The position numbers and the translations under genes are program-made. A stretch of 64,000 bases of DNA from Microbacterium schleiferi (GTDB lineage: Bacteria > Actinomycetota > Actinomycetes > Actinomycetales > Microbacteriaceae): the NCBI RefSeq assembly GCF_015565955.1, contig NZ_CP064760.1:1922001-1986000 (forward strand), written 5' to 3'. The notes under the pieces are model-generated. The model saw only the letters and a program-made list of their open reading frames with translations, was not told where the DNA came from and ran no database searches. Of this stretch, positions 37,125 through 46,526 are shown in pieces (within the stretch, counting starts at the first letter, position 1; the number at the start of each line of letters is the position of its first letter).

Positions 37125-37850
37125 TCAGCCGACGACCGTGCCGAACAGGGAGCCGACCAGGAAGGTCGCTCCCAGGGCGAGCGCACCGCCGATCACCAGG
37201 CGCACCACGGCCCGCCACCGATGAGAGCCGCCGATCCAGGCCGCGACGTATCCGGTGACCGCCAGGGCGAGGAGCACGGCAACGAAGGTCCACACGATGC
37301 GCGCCGGGTGCGGCAGCAGCAGGATCGTCAGCAGCGGCAGCACGGCGCCGATCGTGAACGCGATCAGCGAGGCGAAGGCGGCGTGCCAGGGGCTGACGAC
37401 GTCCTCCTGGTCGATGTTCAGCTCGAGCGCCAGGTGGGCCTTGAGCGCGTCGCGCTCGGTCAGCTCCGTCGCCACCAGGCGGGCGGTTCCGGGGGTGAGG
37501 CCCTGCTCCTCGTAGAGCCCGACCAGCTCCTCGAGCTCGACCTCGGGATCCTCCTCCAGCTCGCGCCGCTCCTTCTGGATGAGAGCCCGCTCGCTGTCCC
37601 GCTGGCTGGACACCGAGACGTACTCGCCGAGCGCCATTGAGATAGCCCCGCCGACCAGGGCCGCGGCCCCCGCCAGCAACACTGGCGTGACCTCCGCTGT
37701 CGCTCCGGCGACACCGACGACGACCGCCGCCGTGGACACGATCCCGTCGTTCGCTCCCAGCACTCCTGCGCGCAGCCAGTTGAGTCGCTGCGCGAGCCCC
37801 GTTGCGTGAGGCTCGCCGGAATGCCGGTATGGAGGGGATTGCGTCGTCAC
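37125..37850 (-). CDS. VIT1/CCC1-family transporter
   Basis: A 241-aa VIT/CCC1 protein, a family moving iron or manganese out of the cytosol. The first helix region has NWLRAGVLGANDGIVSTAAVVVG (core GANDGIVS), the second GGAISMALGEYVSVSSQRD (MALGEY motif). A soluble acidic metal-binding hairpin (KERRELEEDPEVELEEL) follows, then three C-terminal helices. Its 3' end converges on chrA with 23 bp between stops. Confidence 0.88.
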   Translation of the reverse strand: MTTQSPPYRHSGEPHATGLAQRLNWLRAGVLGANDGIVSTAAVVVGVAGATAEVTPVLLAGAAALVGGAISMALGEYVSVSSQRDSERALIQKERRELEEDPEVELEELVGLYEEQGLTPGTARLVATELTERDALKAHLALELNIDQEDVVSPWHAAFASLIAFTIGAVLPLLTILLLPHPARIVWTFVAVLLALAVTGYVAAWIGGSHRWRAVVRLVIGGALALGATFLVGSLFGTVVG

Positions 37851-37959
37851 GGCTCCTCACGGTAGTTCGGTAGTTCTCCTGCCGCCAGGAAGGAGAGGCA
37901 ACCCTGCACCTCGGCTCTTCGCCCGCAGATTCCAGTCGTGGTGCTCGGGTTTCAGAGCG

Positions 37960-39897
37960 TCACACGCGGTGCGAGTCGGACTCCGTGTCGGATCGGCGTG
38001 ACGGCGGCGGTGCGGCAGCGGGGAGTCCGCTCGGCGGGCCGCCCAGCGCGCGGAGCGCGTAGAGGATCGTGGCGAGGTCCACGAGCTCCTGCGTGAGAGC
38101 GCCGGCGACGGCGGGGATGGCGCCCGTCATGGCGATGACCATGAGGACCACGCTGAGACCGATGCCGAGCCATATCGCCGTCAGCGCGACGCGAAGCGTG
38201 TGCCGCCCGATCGACACGGCGTCGACCACCTTGCTGAGCGAGTCGACAAGGATCACCACGTCAGCGGCATCGCCGGCCGCGGTCGCGCCTTTCGCGCCCA
38301 TCGCAACGCCGATGTCGGAGGCGGCCAGCACCGGGGCGTCGTTCACCCCGTCGCCGACCATCATCACGGGTCGTGGATGCAGGTCGGCCGCGAGATGAAC
38401 CTTCTCTGGCGGAAGGAGCTCGGCATGCACCTCGTCGATCCCGGTCTGCCGCGCGATCGATTCGGCTGTCGCACGAGTGTCTCCCGTGAGCATGACGATC
38501 CGTTCGACACCGTTCGCGCGCAGCCACGACACCACCGCGACGGACTCCGGGCGGGGATCGTCGGCGAGCACGAGGACGCCGGCGAACCGGCCGTCGATGG
38601 CGACGTAGGCCGCGGCCTCGCCCGTCGTCAGGTCTGCGCGCACCGTGTCGGCCGCCACTGACGCGACGTAGGAGGGCTTCCCCACGACGACCGTTCGCCC
38701 CCCGATCACCGCGGTCACACCATTCGTGGCGACCTCACTGGCCTCCTCGGCCGCGAGAAGGTCGATGCCGCGCTCGACCGCGGCCCGGCGGATGCTGTCT
38801 GCGAGCACATGCGACGAGTACTGTTCAGCAGACGCGGCGAGCTGCAGCAGTTCGCCCGCCTCGAAGCCGCCGACAGGGCGAACGTCAACGAGGGTCGGCT
38901 GGCCCTGCGTCAGCGTTCCGGTCTTGTCGAAGGCCGCGGACTGCACTCGGGCGAGCTGTTCTACGACACCTCCGCCCTTCATGATCACGCCGGCCTTCGC
39001 GGCCCGCGAGAGCCCGCCGAGGAACGCGACCGGTGCAGCGATCAGCAGCGGGCACGGCGTCGCTAGCACCAGCACCTCAGCGAAGCGCGTCGGATCGCCC
39101 GATACCGCCCACGCTATGCCGGCCAGGGCGAGCGAGACGGCCGTGAAGGGGATCGCAAACCGATCCGCGAGCCGCACGACGGGCGCACGCGAGTCCTCCG
39201 CGGCACGCACGAGCGCGACGATCTGCTGGTACTGACTGTCCGCGCTGCGCCGCACCGCCCGGATCCGCACCGCCCGGTTCCCGTTGATAGCGCCGGAGAG
39301 CACGTCGCTGCCCGCCTCACGAGTCACCGGCAGACTCTCCCCAGTGAGCGACGATTCGTCGAACGTGCCGCTCTCGGTGAGCAGGATGCCGTCGACCGGC
39401 ACGATCTCGCCCGGCCGCACCAGCAGCACATCATCGATCCCTACGTGCTCGACCGCGACATCCTGCACCTCGTCCGAGTCCGACGCATGCTCGTGAGTGA
39501 GAACATGCGCGGTGCGCGGCGATCGGTCCAGCAGCGCGGTGAGGTCGCGCCTGGCCCGCCGGGCGGCGAAGTCCTCCAACGCTTCACCGCCGGAGAGCAT
39601 CAAAACGATGATGAGCGACGCGATGTACTCGCCCACGGCGAGGGTTGCGACCATCGCCACCACCGCGAGGATGTCGAGCCCGACATGCCCGCGAAGCACA
39701 TCACGCACCATCCGAACCAGCGTCCACACGACGAACGCTCCGACGTAGGCCGTCGCCGTCCACCGTCCCACCGCATCCGCTCCGACGGCGTGGAGGACCA
39801 CGACCGCGGCGAGCACCACGACGGTGACCGAGATGATCGGGTATCGCCACAGCGGCCGCAGCAAGCGCATACGTCTCAGCCTTGTCGACTGCTGCAC
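37960..39897 (-). CDS. heavy-metal P1B-type ATPase
   Basis: A ~645-aa P-type ATPase without N-terminal metal-binding domains. Visible are the actuator TGES (SSLTGESLPVTRE), the transmembrane metal motif TPCPLLIA (TPC rather than CPC), the phosphorylation site DKTGTLTQGQ, and the hinge GDGVNDAPVLAASD. TPC in place of CPC points to a divalent metal such as zinc, cadmium, cobalt or manganese rather than copper. GTG 39897 or ATG 39870 could be the start. The IS ends only 5 bp above the GTG, so the native promoter and binding site have been displaced. Confidence 0.88.
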   Translation of the reverse strand: MQQSTRLRRMRLLRPLWRYPIISVTVVVLAAVVVLHAVGADAVGRWTATAYVGAFVVWTLVRMVRDVLRGHVGLDILAVVAMVATLAVGEYIASLIIVLMLSGGEALEDFAARRARRDLTALLDRSPRTAHVLTHEHASDSDEVQDVAVEHVGIDDVLLVRPGEIVPVDGILLTESGTFDESSLTGESLPVTREAGSDVLSGAINGNRAVRIRAVRRSADSQYQQIVALVRAAEDSRAPVVRLADRFAIPFTAVSLALAGIAWAVSGDPTRFAEVLVLATPCPLLIAAPVAFLGGLSRAAKAGVIMKGGGVVEQLARVQSAAFDKTGTLTQGQPTLVDVRPVGGFEAGELLQLAASAEQYSSHVLADSIRRAAVERGIDLLAAEEASEVATNGVTAVIGGRTVVVGKPSYVASVAADTVRADLTTGEAAAYVAIDGRFAGVLVLADDPRPESVAVVSWLRANGVERIVMLTGDTRATAESIARQTGIDEVHAELLPPEKVHLAADLHPRPVMMVGDGVNDAPVLAASDIGVAMGAKGATAAGDAADVVILVDSLSKVVDAVSIGRHTLRVALTAIWLGIGLSVVLMVIAMTGAIPAVAGALTQELVDLATILYALRALGGPPSGLPAAAPPPSRRSDTESDSHRV

Positions 39898-39908
39898 TCG
39901 CCGCTAGC

Positions 39909-41008
39909 TGTACTGCCCAGGGAGGTTGTTTGATCTGGCTTCCCTGATGTGACGAGAACCTCCCGGCAGAGTGGAGCTGCTACCGCATCCGCTCTGAACC
40001 AGGAGGTTCTCGTGTCTCACGCTAACGCGGCGCTCACCCCGCGCCAAAGGCTCCGTCTTGCACAGAAGATCGTCGACGAGGAGTGGACGGTCGCCGCGGC
40101 GGCGGACTACTTCCGTGTCTCCTGGCCCACCGCCGCGAAATGGGCGCGACGCTACGTCGAGCTCGGTGAAGCGGGGATGGCCGACCGGTCCTCGCGCCCG
40201 CATGCGCATCCGAACAAGACCCCGACGCACCGTGTGAAGAAGATCGTGCACCTGCGGATCCGCAAGCGCCTGGGGCCGGTCCAGATCGCCGACCGCGTCG
40301 GGATGCCGGCCTCGACCGTCCACGCGGTGCTGAAACGGTGTCGACTGAACCGGCTCTCGCATGTCGATGTGAAGACCGGGGAACCCGCCCGCCGGTACGA
40401 GCACGACAAGCCCGGCGCGCTGATCCATGTCGACGTGAAGAAGCTCGGCAACATCCCCGACGGCGGCGGCTGGCGCTACGTCGGACGGTCCCAAGGCGAC
40501 CGCAACCGAGCAGTCACGGCCAAGCGCACCGGAAAGCGAGGCATCGCCGGCGACATGGTCACCGGCACCGCCTACGTCCACACCGTCATCGACGACCACT
40601 CCCGCGTCGCTTACGCCGAGATCCACGACGACGAACGCGCCGAGACCGCGATCGGCGTCCTGCAACGGGCCGTGTCCTGGTTCGCCGACCGCGGCGTCCG
40701 CGTCGAACGGGTCCTCTCGGACAACGGCCCCGCCTACCGCTCCCACGCCTGGCGACGCGTCTGCGCCGAGCTCGCCATCACACCCAAGCGCACACGTCCT
40801 TACCGTCCGCAGACGAACGGGAAGATCGAGCGATTCCATCGCACTATGGCCGACGGTTGGGCCTACGTGAAGCACTACAACAGCGAATCAGCCCGCCGCG
40901 CAGCCCTGCCCGCCTGGCTGCACTTCTACAATCACCACAGGCCCCACACTGCGATCGGGAAGCTCCCGCCCATCAGCCGGATCTCAAACAACCTGCCTGG
41001 GCAGTACA
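39909..41008 (+). mobile_element. IS481-family insertion sequence (copy A)
   Basis: A 1,100-bp element with ~23-bp terminal inverted repeats starting TGTACTGCCCAGG at 39909 and ending at 41008. Flanks are GCTAGC (left) and GCTAGG (right), matching the NCTAGN target preference known for IS481 but with one mismatch. It separates the P-type ATPase from the carbonic-anhydrase-like gene. It is not the same element as the copy at 54411. Confidence 0.88.
39952..40013 (+). promoter_or_regulatory. RBS-sequestering inverted repeat in IS copy A
   Basis: ACGAGAACCTCC (39952-39963) is complementary to GGAGGTTCTCGT (40002-40013), which contains the transposase Shine-Dalgarno and the first bases of its GTG start. 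A transcript entering from outside would fold and hide the start, limiting transposase synthesis. Confidence 0.75.
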
Positions 41009-41013
41009 GCTAG
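40012..41013 (+). CDS. IS481-family transposase (DDE)
   Basis: A 333-aa transposase. N-terminal helix-turn-helix domains (RQRLRLAQKIVDEEWTVAAA), then an rve/DDE integrase core with VIDDHSR (first Asp), LSDNGPAYRS (second Asp) and QTNGKIERFHRT (Glu). GTG 40012 is the start, behind AGGAGG and matching the start of the second IS transposase. Its TAG stop (41011-41013) lies outside the inverted repeat, in the flanking CTAG target sequence. Confidence 0.9.
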   Translation: MSHANAALTPRQRLRLAQKIVDEEWTVAAAADYFRVSWPTAAKWARRYVELGEAGMADRSSRPHAHPNKTPTHRVKKIVHLRIRKRLGPVQIADRVGMPASTVHAVLKRCRLNRLSHVDVKTGEPARRYEHDKPGALIHVDVKKLGNIPDGGGWRYVGRSQGDRNRAVTAKRTGKRGIAGDMVTGTAYVHTVIDDHSRVAYAEIHDDERAETAIGVLQRAVSWFADRGVRVERVLSDNGPAYRSHAWRRVCAELAITPKRTRPYRPQTNGKIERFHRTMADGWAYVKHYNSESARRAALPAWLHFYNHHRPHTAIGKLPPISRISNNLPGQYS

Positions 41014-41022
41014 GCTGGCGGA

Positions 41023-41540
41023 ATGCCGGTCATCCTCCCTTCGACGGGCACGAGCCCGACATCTCCGCCGACGCCTGGGTCGCCCCGAACGCGTCCGTGA
41101 TCGGCAAGGTGCGCATCGCTGCAGATGCCAACGTCTGGTTCGGCGCGGTGCTGCGCGGCGACATCGACGAGATCGTGCTCGGCGAACGCAGCAACCTCCA
41201 AGACAACGCGGTGATCCACACCGAGGCGGGCAACCCGACGATCATCGGCGCCGACGTCAGCATCGGCCACGCCGCCGTCGTGCACGGCTGCGTCGTCGAA
41301 GACGGATGCCTCATCGGCATGAACGCGACCGTGCTGAACGGCGCCGTCATCGGCGCGAACTCGCTCGTCGCCGCGGGGGCGGTGGTGCTCGAGGGAACCG
41401 TCGTTCCGCCGCGATCGCTCGTCGCGGGCATCCCCGGCAAGGTGCGGCGGGAGCTCACCGACGAGGAGGTCGCCGGGCTGCTCGGCAACTCCGCGCGCTA
41501 TGTGCCGCGGTCGAAGATCTACCGCGCGGCCGAGGTCTAG
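41023..41540 (+). CDS. gamma-carbonic anhydrase-like hexapeptide protein, frameshifted near start
   Basis: A ~172-aa left-handed beta-helix protein of the gamma-carbonic anhydrase/YrdA/PaaY type. It shows hexapeptide repeats, DIDEIVLGERSNLQDNAVIH, and His metal ligands in SIGHAAVVHGC. ATG 41023 gives MPVILP and then the frame breaks; one missing C near 41035 restores FDGHEPDISADAWVAPNASV. The start is only 9 bp past the IS target site, so the native upstream region is gone. A second, partial copy of its C-terminus lies at 53902-54081. Confidence 0.8.
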
Positions 41541-41555
41541 AAGACCGCCGCGAGG

Positions 41556-42251
41556 TCACCACCAGAACCTCGCCCACCCCGAACCTCCGTCATCGATCCC
41601 CGGATGCCCGGGCGCATCCAATCCGGCGACCTCGCGCACCAGGGCGGCCAGCCTCGCGGGCTGCTCGTATGTGACGAAGTGCCGGGAGCCTTCGATGGTG
41701 CGAGTCTCGTAGCCCAGCCGCCGCAGCTCTCTCGCAACATGGTGCCTGGGCGCAGCCGACCGAGACCCCGTCGTGACCACGCATCGGGGTCCCCCGACCG
41801 GTCGACGTCGAGGCTGAAAGCTGCGGAACATGGCGATCTCCTTCGCCGTCGTCGCGTCGACGTCTCCGTGGTCATCGAGCAGGTCGACCGACCACCTCCT
41901 GCCATAGAGCGCCTTACCCACCGCTGTCGTCCCGCCACGGCGAAAGGCCTCGGCGGTCGGGGAGAGAAGGTCCGGCACCAGGTTCCCCGCCGCCGGCTCA
42001 TGGAGGACGAATCCATGGCACGCGGCACCCATGCCCGCGAGCGCGAGACCGAGGGTTGCCCCGCCTGACATCCCCACGATGACCGCGCCCGCCGCATACT
42101 CGGCCAGCCACTCGATCTCGTCCTCCAACCGACCGGTCTTCGGGCGACGAAGCGCCCGGAGCTGTGGAATCAAGCGCTTCAGAGGATCCCAGACGGCAGG
42201 TGAGGCCGCGACCCCGTGAACCGCGAGGATCGGGACGTCGTCAGCTGGCAT
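41556..42251 (-). CDS. alpha/beta-hydrolase of the catabolic cluster
   Basis: A 231-aa alpha/beta-hydrolase. The N-terminal strand has ILAVHGVAASPAVW, the nucleophile elbow is VIVGMSGGATLG (Ser near residue 65) and a late His sits in EGSRHFVTYEQP. It is the last gene of the minus-strand chain; ATG 42251 overlaps the stop of the allophanate hydrolase gene. A role in hydrolysing an ester or carbamoyl intermediate, or the side chain of the parent compound, is possible; its own sequence does not specify the substrate. Confidence 0.75.
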   Translation of the reverse strand: MPADDVPILAVHGVAASPAVWDPLKRLIPQLRALRRPKTGRLEDEIEWLAEYAAGAVIVGMSGGATLGLALAGMGAACHGFVLHEPAAGNLVPDLLSPTAEAFRRGGTTAVGKALYGRRWSVDLLDDHGDVDATTAKEIAMFRSFQPRRRPVGGPRCVVTTGSRSAAPRHHVARELRRLGYETRTIEGSRHFVTYEQPARLAALVREVAGLDAPGHPGIDDGGSGWARFWW

Positions 42252-44006
42252 CGGCCGCCCTGTTGAGATCATCGGCCGCCGCGGCCATATACGAGCGCCA
42301 CCCGCCGTACGCGGTGATGTCACGCGCTCCCTCGAGCGCCGTCGGATCGCAGACGAATCCGTGGACGGCGGTGCCGTCGTCGAGCTCGAGCGTGCCGATC
42401 GCCAACGGTGCACTCACACCGCGGAGAAAGGACCCGACGGTAGCAGTCGGAAGCCGATAGACCTCGACCTCGATACGAGCGCCTTCTCGTAGATCGGTCA
42501 CCAGCCCGGGACGTCGCGGCTCGTCGCCGGGGAGCGCGTAGAGCCGGTACCGGGGTGCGGTCATCGTGCGCCGGCTCAGGAGCCCGCCGCGATCGGTGAT
42601 TTGGTGATGAAGTCCGAACCCCTCGAGATGGGCGCCGACGACGGCGACCTCCATCAGCGAGTCCTGGTCGACCGCATCCGCGAGCGCCGACGCCAGCCCT
42701 GCGAGTTCCTGGTCGGCACCGGAAGGCCCATGAAGGGTGACACCGAAGGGGACGTGCGCCGCCGTACTCCCCGCCGGGACCGCGATGGCGCACATGTCGA
42801 GCAGGTTGGTAAAGGTCGTGTAGGTACCCAATTGCGCGTTGAGTTCGACGGGGTCAGCGCGCATCTGCTCGACCGTGTAGGTCTTCGTCACCGTGGGAGT
42901 GAGCAGAGCATCGACCGAACGGAGGATGTCATCCGCCTCCCGCCGCAACTCCCACACGCGGTGCATACTCGACCAGACCTGTGCGGCCGACATCGCACCG
43001 GCGCCCGCCAAGATCTGGCGCACGACCGGGTCGACGTCGTCTCGGTCCTCCTCGAGCGCGACCGAGACGGCGGTCGCGCGCTCAGCAAGCCACGCACCGC
43101 CATACAGGTGACGACCTGCCTCGAGAAGCGGGGTGTAGTCGATCTCAACCAGTTCGGCTCCGGCTCGGACGAGGTCGGCACGGACCCGACTCCACGCGTC
43201 CTCCTCGCCACGCTCGCCCCATCCGGCGACAACCTCAGGCACGCCCAGGCGGACTCCGGCGAGCGAGACCGAAGCAACCCGGGCGGAAGGAACCGGGAGC
43301 GGGCGCGACCAGGGGTCCTGATCATCGAAGCCGGCGATCACCTGAGCCACGATGGCTGCGTCGGCAACCGAGTTCGCCATCACCGAAACGCAATCGAGCG
43401 ACCGGCACGCCGGCACGACACCGCGAGTGCTGACAAGGCCCACACTCGGCTTGAGACCGACGACCCCGTTCAACGCCGCGGGAACGCGCCCGGACCCCGC
43501 GGTATCGGTCGCCAGAGAAAACGCAACCAGGCCCGCCGCAACAGCTACCGCGGATCCTGATGACGACCCGCCGGAGATGAGGGAGCTATCGTGGGCCGAG
43601 GAGGGCGTCCCGTAAGGAGAACGGGTACCGTTCAGACCGGTAGCGAACTGGTCCAGGTTGGTCTTGCCGACGAGGATCGCGCCTGCCGCGATCAGGTCGC
43701 GAACCACGGGTGCCGACTGCTGGGGCTGTAGGCGAAAGACGGGCACGCCGCCGTCGTCGCCCACCCCTCGACGTCCATGTTGTCTTTGACCGCGAAGGGG
43801 ATGCCCCAGAGCGGAAGACGATCGCGATCGGCAGGATCGAGTGCTTCAGCATCTCGGACGAGTCGATCGGAGACCGAGATCCAGACTCCGTCACGTCCTC
43901 GCGCATCGATCGCAGCCAGAGTGCGCTCCGCCACATCGCGAGGTGTGCAGGTTCCCCGCCGGTACGCGGAGTGGAGGCGGGCGATCTCCATGCGAGGAGA
44001 GATCAC
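42241..44006 (-). CDS. atzF: allophanate hydrolase, AtzF-like, frameshifted
   Basis: A ~588-aa amidase-signature enzyme that splits allophanate to ammonia and CO2. The start region AYRRGTCTPRDVAERTLAAI and LPLWGIPFAVKDNMDVEGW...TTAACPSFAYSP are hallmarks of allophanate hydrolase. The Lys (AVKDN) and the Ser-Ser pair in ISGGSSSGSAVAVAAG complete the triad. A C-terminal domain of the AtzF type follows (RYRLYALPG, TVGSFLRGVSAPLAIGT). One frame change near 43735 joins the two halves. GTG 44006 overlaps the preceding gene by 4 bp. Final step of cyanuric acid/biuret nitrogen release. Confidence 0.88.
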
Positions 44007-44706
44007 CGCGCGGATCCCTTACCGAACGCGTCATCCAGCGCCGACGACTCCGCGACCGCACCGAAAACACCCCCCTGCATGGTGATCATCTTCAGCGCCG
44101 CCTCGTAGTTTCCGTGATCGGTGGCGCCTGTGCAGTCACTGAGCAGAAGGCACTCGTAGCCGCGATCGTTCGCCTCCCGCATCGTCGTGTGCACGCAGAC
44201 GTCGGTTGTGATCCCCGTCAGAATCAGATGAGTGATCCCCGAGTGCGCAAGATCACGTCGAGATCGGTTCCGTAGAACGCCCCCTTGCCAGGCTTGTCGA
44301 TGACGATCTCGCCCACGAGAGGTGCCACTTCGGGCACAATCTGCCACCCGGGTTCCCCGCGTACGAGGATGCGTCCTCCCGGTCCTGACGACCCGATCTC
44401 GGCACCGATCTGCTGCGAGCGCCAGAGTTTGTTGGGCGGGCAGTCCGAGAGATCCGCCCGATGACCCTCGCGAGTATGGATCACCTGGAGGCCTGCCGCG
44501 CGAGCGGAACCGAGGATCCGCGCTGTGGGCGCGAGTCCGCGTCGGGTGAGTGTGAGGTCGTACCCCATGCGGTCGACGTAGCCACCGACCCCGCAGAAGT
44601 CCACCTGCCAGTCGATACACAGGAGCGCGGTCGACTGGGCGGAGAACGTTCCGTCGAACGGCCACGCGTACGGTGTGGCCGCTACCGGCCCGAATCTGCT
44701 CGTCAT
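44003..44706 (-). CDS. biuret hydrolase-like cysteine hydrolase 1, frameshifted
   Basis: Isochorismatase-fold cysteine hydrolase, ~234 aa. The catalytic triad is visible: Asp in [12 protein letters not shown], Lys in [12 protein letters not shown] and Cys in [18 protein letters not shown] missing base near 44241 breaks it between DVILR and [10 protein letters not shown]. Biuret hydrolase (BiuH) and N-carbamoylsarcosine amidase share this fold. Adjacency to ring-opening and allophanate hydrolase genes favours biuret to allophanate plus ammonia. It is paralogous to 45722-46447. Confidence 0.82.
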
Positions 44707-45722
44707 CGCCTCGTCTCACCTCCGCCCGTGGGTTCCTGCCACACCACCGTCACCGGACCTCCTCCAGGTGGCCCTTGGTTCTCGGCGCCTCCGGAGACGT
44801 AGATCGATGTGCGCCCGAACACCCCCGCTAGAAGGCCTCCTACGGCCGCGCGCGCGTGTCGTGTCGACGAGAGGTCGGTGTCGGTGAGCATCGTGTGCCG
44901 TAACCCTCGGATCCGCCCGTCCGGACTCGCCTCGGCCTTCGCGAAGACCTGCACGATGGTGCCGCCGGCGGCTCGGATGCGATCGCGGAGCGCGACGATC
45001 TCCTCCACGTCGATCGCGTCGTGCATGACCACCGTCTCAGCGTTCAGCTGTCCGCCGGGGTCGAGTCGAGACCCGAACGCCAGCACGAGGCACCGGTCGA
45101 GCTCGATACCGGCGGAAGCCGAAGCGACCGCCGACCAGACAGAAGGATCGCCTGCGAGGCCTTGGTCCGCTTCGACTCCGCCGATCTCTCCGCACGCGAG
45201 CGCGACGCCCAGCGAGCTAGCCGCTCGGGATCGCGCCATCGATAGGTAGGGATCATCCGTCACGGCCCCGCCTCTCGCTGACACGATCTGCTCGGTCGTC
45301 AGCAAAGGGCATTTCACGAGCACCATGTGGGCGTTGCGTGGATCAAAGCCTCCGTTGCGGCACGCTTCGAGCGTCGCCGCAGCGACCGCGTCGACCTGCT
45401 CTCGGCGCCCGAGCCCTTCGACAGATAACCGAGGGGTCTGCGCGAACCCCGCCGCAAGTCGCCCGTTGCCTGATGTCGAACCCTCCGAAACCACGGTGAC
45501 ATGCGGGCTGAGGACTCCCTCAGTGCCGCCCGACATGACGGTCAACGCCGGTTCCGAGAGCCCCTCGGTCCAGGCGCGAGTCGCGAGAGCCCGGCTGAAG
45601 TCGTTAACGCCGCCGTTCCCCTCCGTCTTTCCGATGACGGCAAGGACCCTTCGCCCGAACACCCTGTCGACCGGGGCGTCGTCGGGGGCAGCAACCGGCA
45701 CGACCGTCAGATCGACATACAT
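44703..45722 (-). CDS. atzD: cyanuric acid amidohydrolase/barbiturase family ring-opening enzyme
   Basis: A 339-aa ring-opening amidohydrolase (AtzD/TrzD/Bar family). Key segments are [16 protein letters not shown] (first repeat, with the catalytic Lys region), [16 protein letters not shown] (substrate-binding Ser-Gly-Gly) and [11 protein letters not shown]. Further Ser-Gly and Arg motifs include [17 protein letters not shown], and [14 protein letters not shown] is near the end. The family opens cyanuric acid to carboxybiuret or barbiturate to ureidomalonate. With biuret and allophanate hydrolases on both sides, cyanuric acid is the better guess. It is shorter than the usual ~360-370 aa. Overlaps both neighbours. 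Confidence 0.85.
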   Translation of the reverse strand: MYVDLTVVPVAAPDDAPVDRVFGRRVLAVIGKTEGNGGVNDFSRALATRAWTEGLSEPALTVMSGGTEGVLSPHVTVVSEGSTSGNGRLAAGFAQTPRLSVEGLGRREQVDAVAAATLEACRNGGFDPRNAHMVLVKCPLLTTEQIVSARGGAVTDDPYLSMARSRAASSLGVALACGEIGGVEADQGLAGDPSVWSAVASASAGIELDRCLVLAFGSRLDPGGQLNAETVVMHDAIDVEEIVALRDRIRAAGGTIVQVFAKAEASPDGRIRGLRHTMLTDTDLSSTRHARAAVGGLLAGVFGRTSIYVSGGAENQGPPGGGPVTVVWQEPTGGGETRR

Positions 45723-46447
45723 CAGCGCGTCCGGTCGTCGGCCGGGAGCGATTCCGCACCCAGCGCGGCGAGGACGGAGTCCGATGAAGCGACAGCCGCG
45801 AACAAGCCGCCCTGCATCGTGAGGATCTCGATCGTCTGCAAGTGCCGGGCGCGATCGGTCGCGGCCGTGCAATCCGACAGCACGAGTACCTCGAACCCGC
45901 GATCGTTGGCCTCCCTGATTGTGGTCGACACGCAGACATCGGTGGTCAACCCCGTAATCAGCAGATCGGTAATCCCCGCCATGCGCAGAATGTGCTCGAG
46001 GTCGGTGGCGTAGAACGCACCTTTGCCGGGCTTGTCGATGACCGTCTCACCCGCAAGCGGGGCCAACTCGGGGATGATCTCCCACCCAGCCTCGCCTCGA
46101 ATCAGCACGCGTCCCAGAGGCCCGACGGACCCGATCTCGACCCCCTGACTGGCGGAACGCCACCTCTTGGTGTCGGGCAGATCAGAGAGATCGGGGCGGT
46201 GCCCTTCTCGCGTGTGGATCACCGTCAGCCCGAGTTCGCGCGCCCGCCCAAGCACTCTTTGGGTGGGTTCTATCGCCGCACGGGTCAGGCTGATGTCATA
46301 GCCCAGCGAATCAATGAATCCACCGCTGCCGCAGAAGTCGACCTGCCAGTCGATGCAGAGCAGAGCCGTGCGCGTGAGATCGAGTTGACCGTGCCACGGC
46401 CAGGCATAGGGATCCGCCTGGATCGCCTGCGGTGTTGTCGTGGTCAC
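45722..46447 (-). CDS. biuH: biuret hydrolase-like cysteine hydrolase 2
   Basis: A 241-aa isochorismatase-fold cysteine hydrolase, intact, closely resembling the copy at 44003. Triad: Asp in [12 protein letters not shown], Lys in [12 protein letters not shown], Cys in [20 protein letters not shown] 46447 is preferred over a GTG 18 bp upstream because AAGGGAG lies 5 bp before it and the start then aligns with its paralogue. It leads the second gene chain, with a GTATAC operator candidate 26 bp upstream. Confidence 0.85.
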   Translation of the reverse strand: MTTTTPQAIQADPYAWPWHGQLDLTRTALLCIDWQVDFCGSGGFIDSLGYDISLTRAAIEPTQRVLGRARELGLTVIHTREGHRPDLSDLPDTKRWRSASQGVEIGSVGPLGRVLIRGEAGWEIIPELAPLAGETVIDKPGKGAFYATDLEHILRMAGITDLLITGLTTDVCVSTTIREANDRGFEVLVLSDCTAATDRARHLQTIEILTMQGGLFAAVASSDSVLAALGAESLPADDRTR

Positions 46448-46465
46448 TATGACTCCCTTGCTCAC

Positions 46466-46485
46466 CTCGATCGTATACGACCTAC
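46466..46485. promoter_or_regulatory. candidate GntR/FCD operator upstream of biuH
   Basis: GATCGTATACGACC centred on the palindrome GTATAC (46473-46478). FCD-type GntR proteins commonly bind sites with a GTATAC-like core. The matching site at 53130-53135 shares GTATACGA. Confidence 0.55.
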
Positions 46486-46526
46486 CGGAGAGGGCCGGCG
46501 TCGGAGTGTTACCGCCGTGTTAAACC

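Noticed and set aside
42241..44006. Calling atzF and other single-indel genes pseudogenes
   Set aside because: All catalytic residues are kept on both sides of each break, and the same type of break occurs in essential genes, so sequencing error is the simpler reading.
44703..45722. Reading the ring-opening enzyme as a barbiturase in a pyrimidine pathway
   Set aside because: Not excluded by its own sequence, but there is no ureidomalonase or uracil/thymine dehydrogenase nearby, while biuret and allophanate hydrolases flank it directly.
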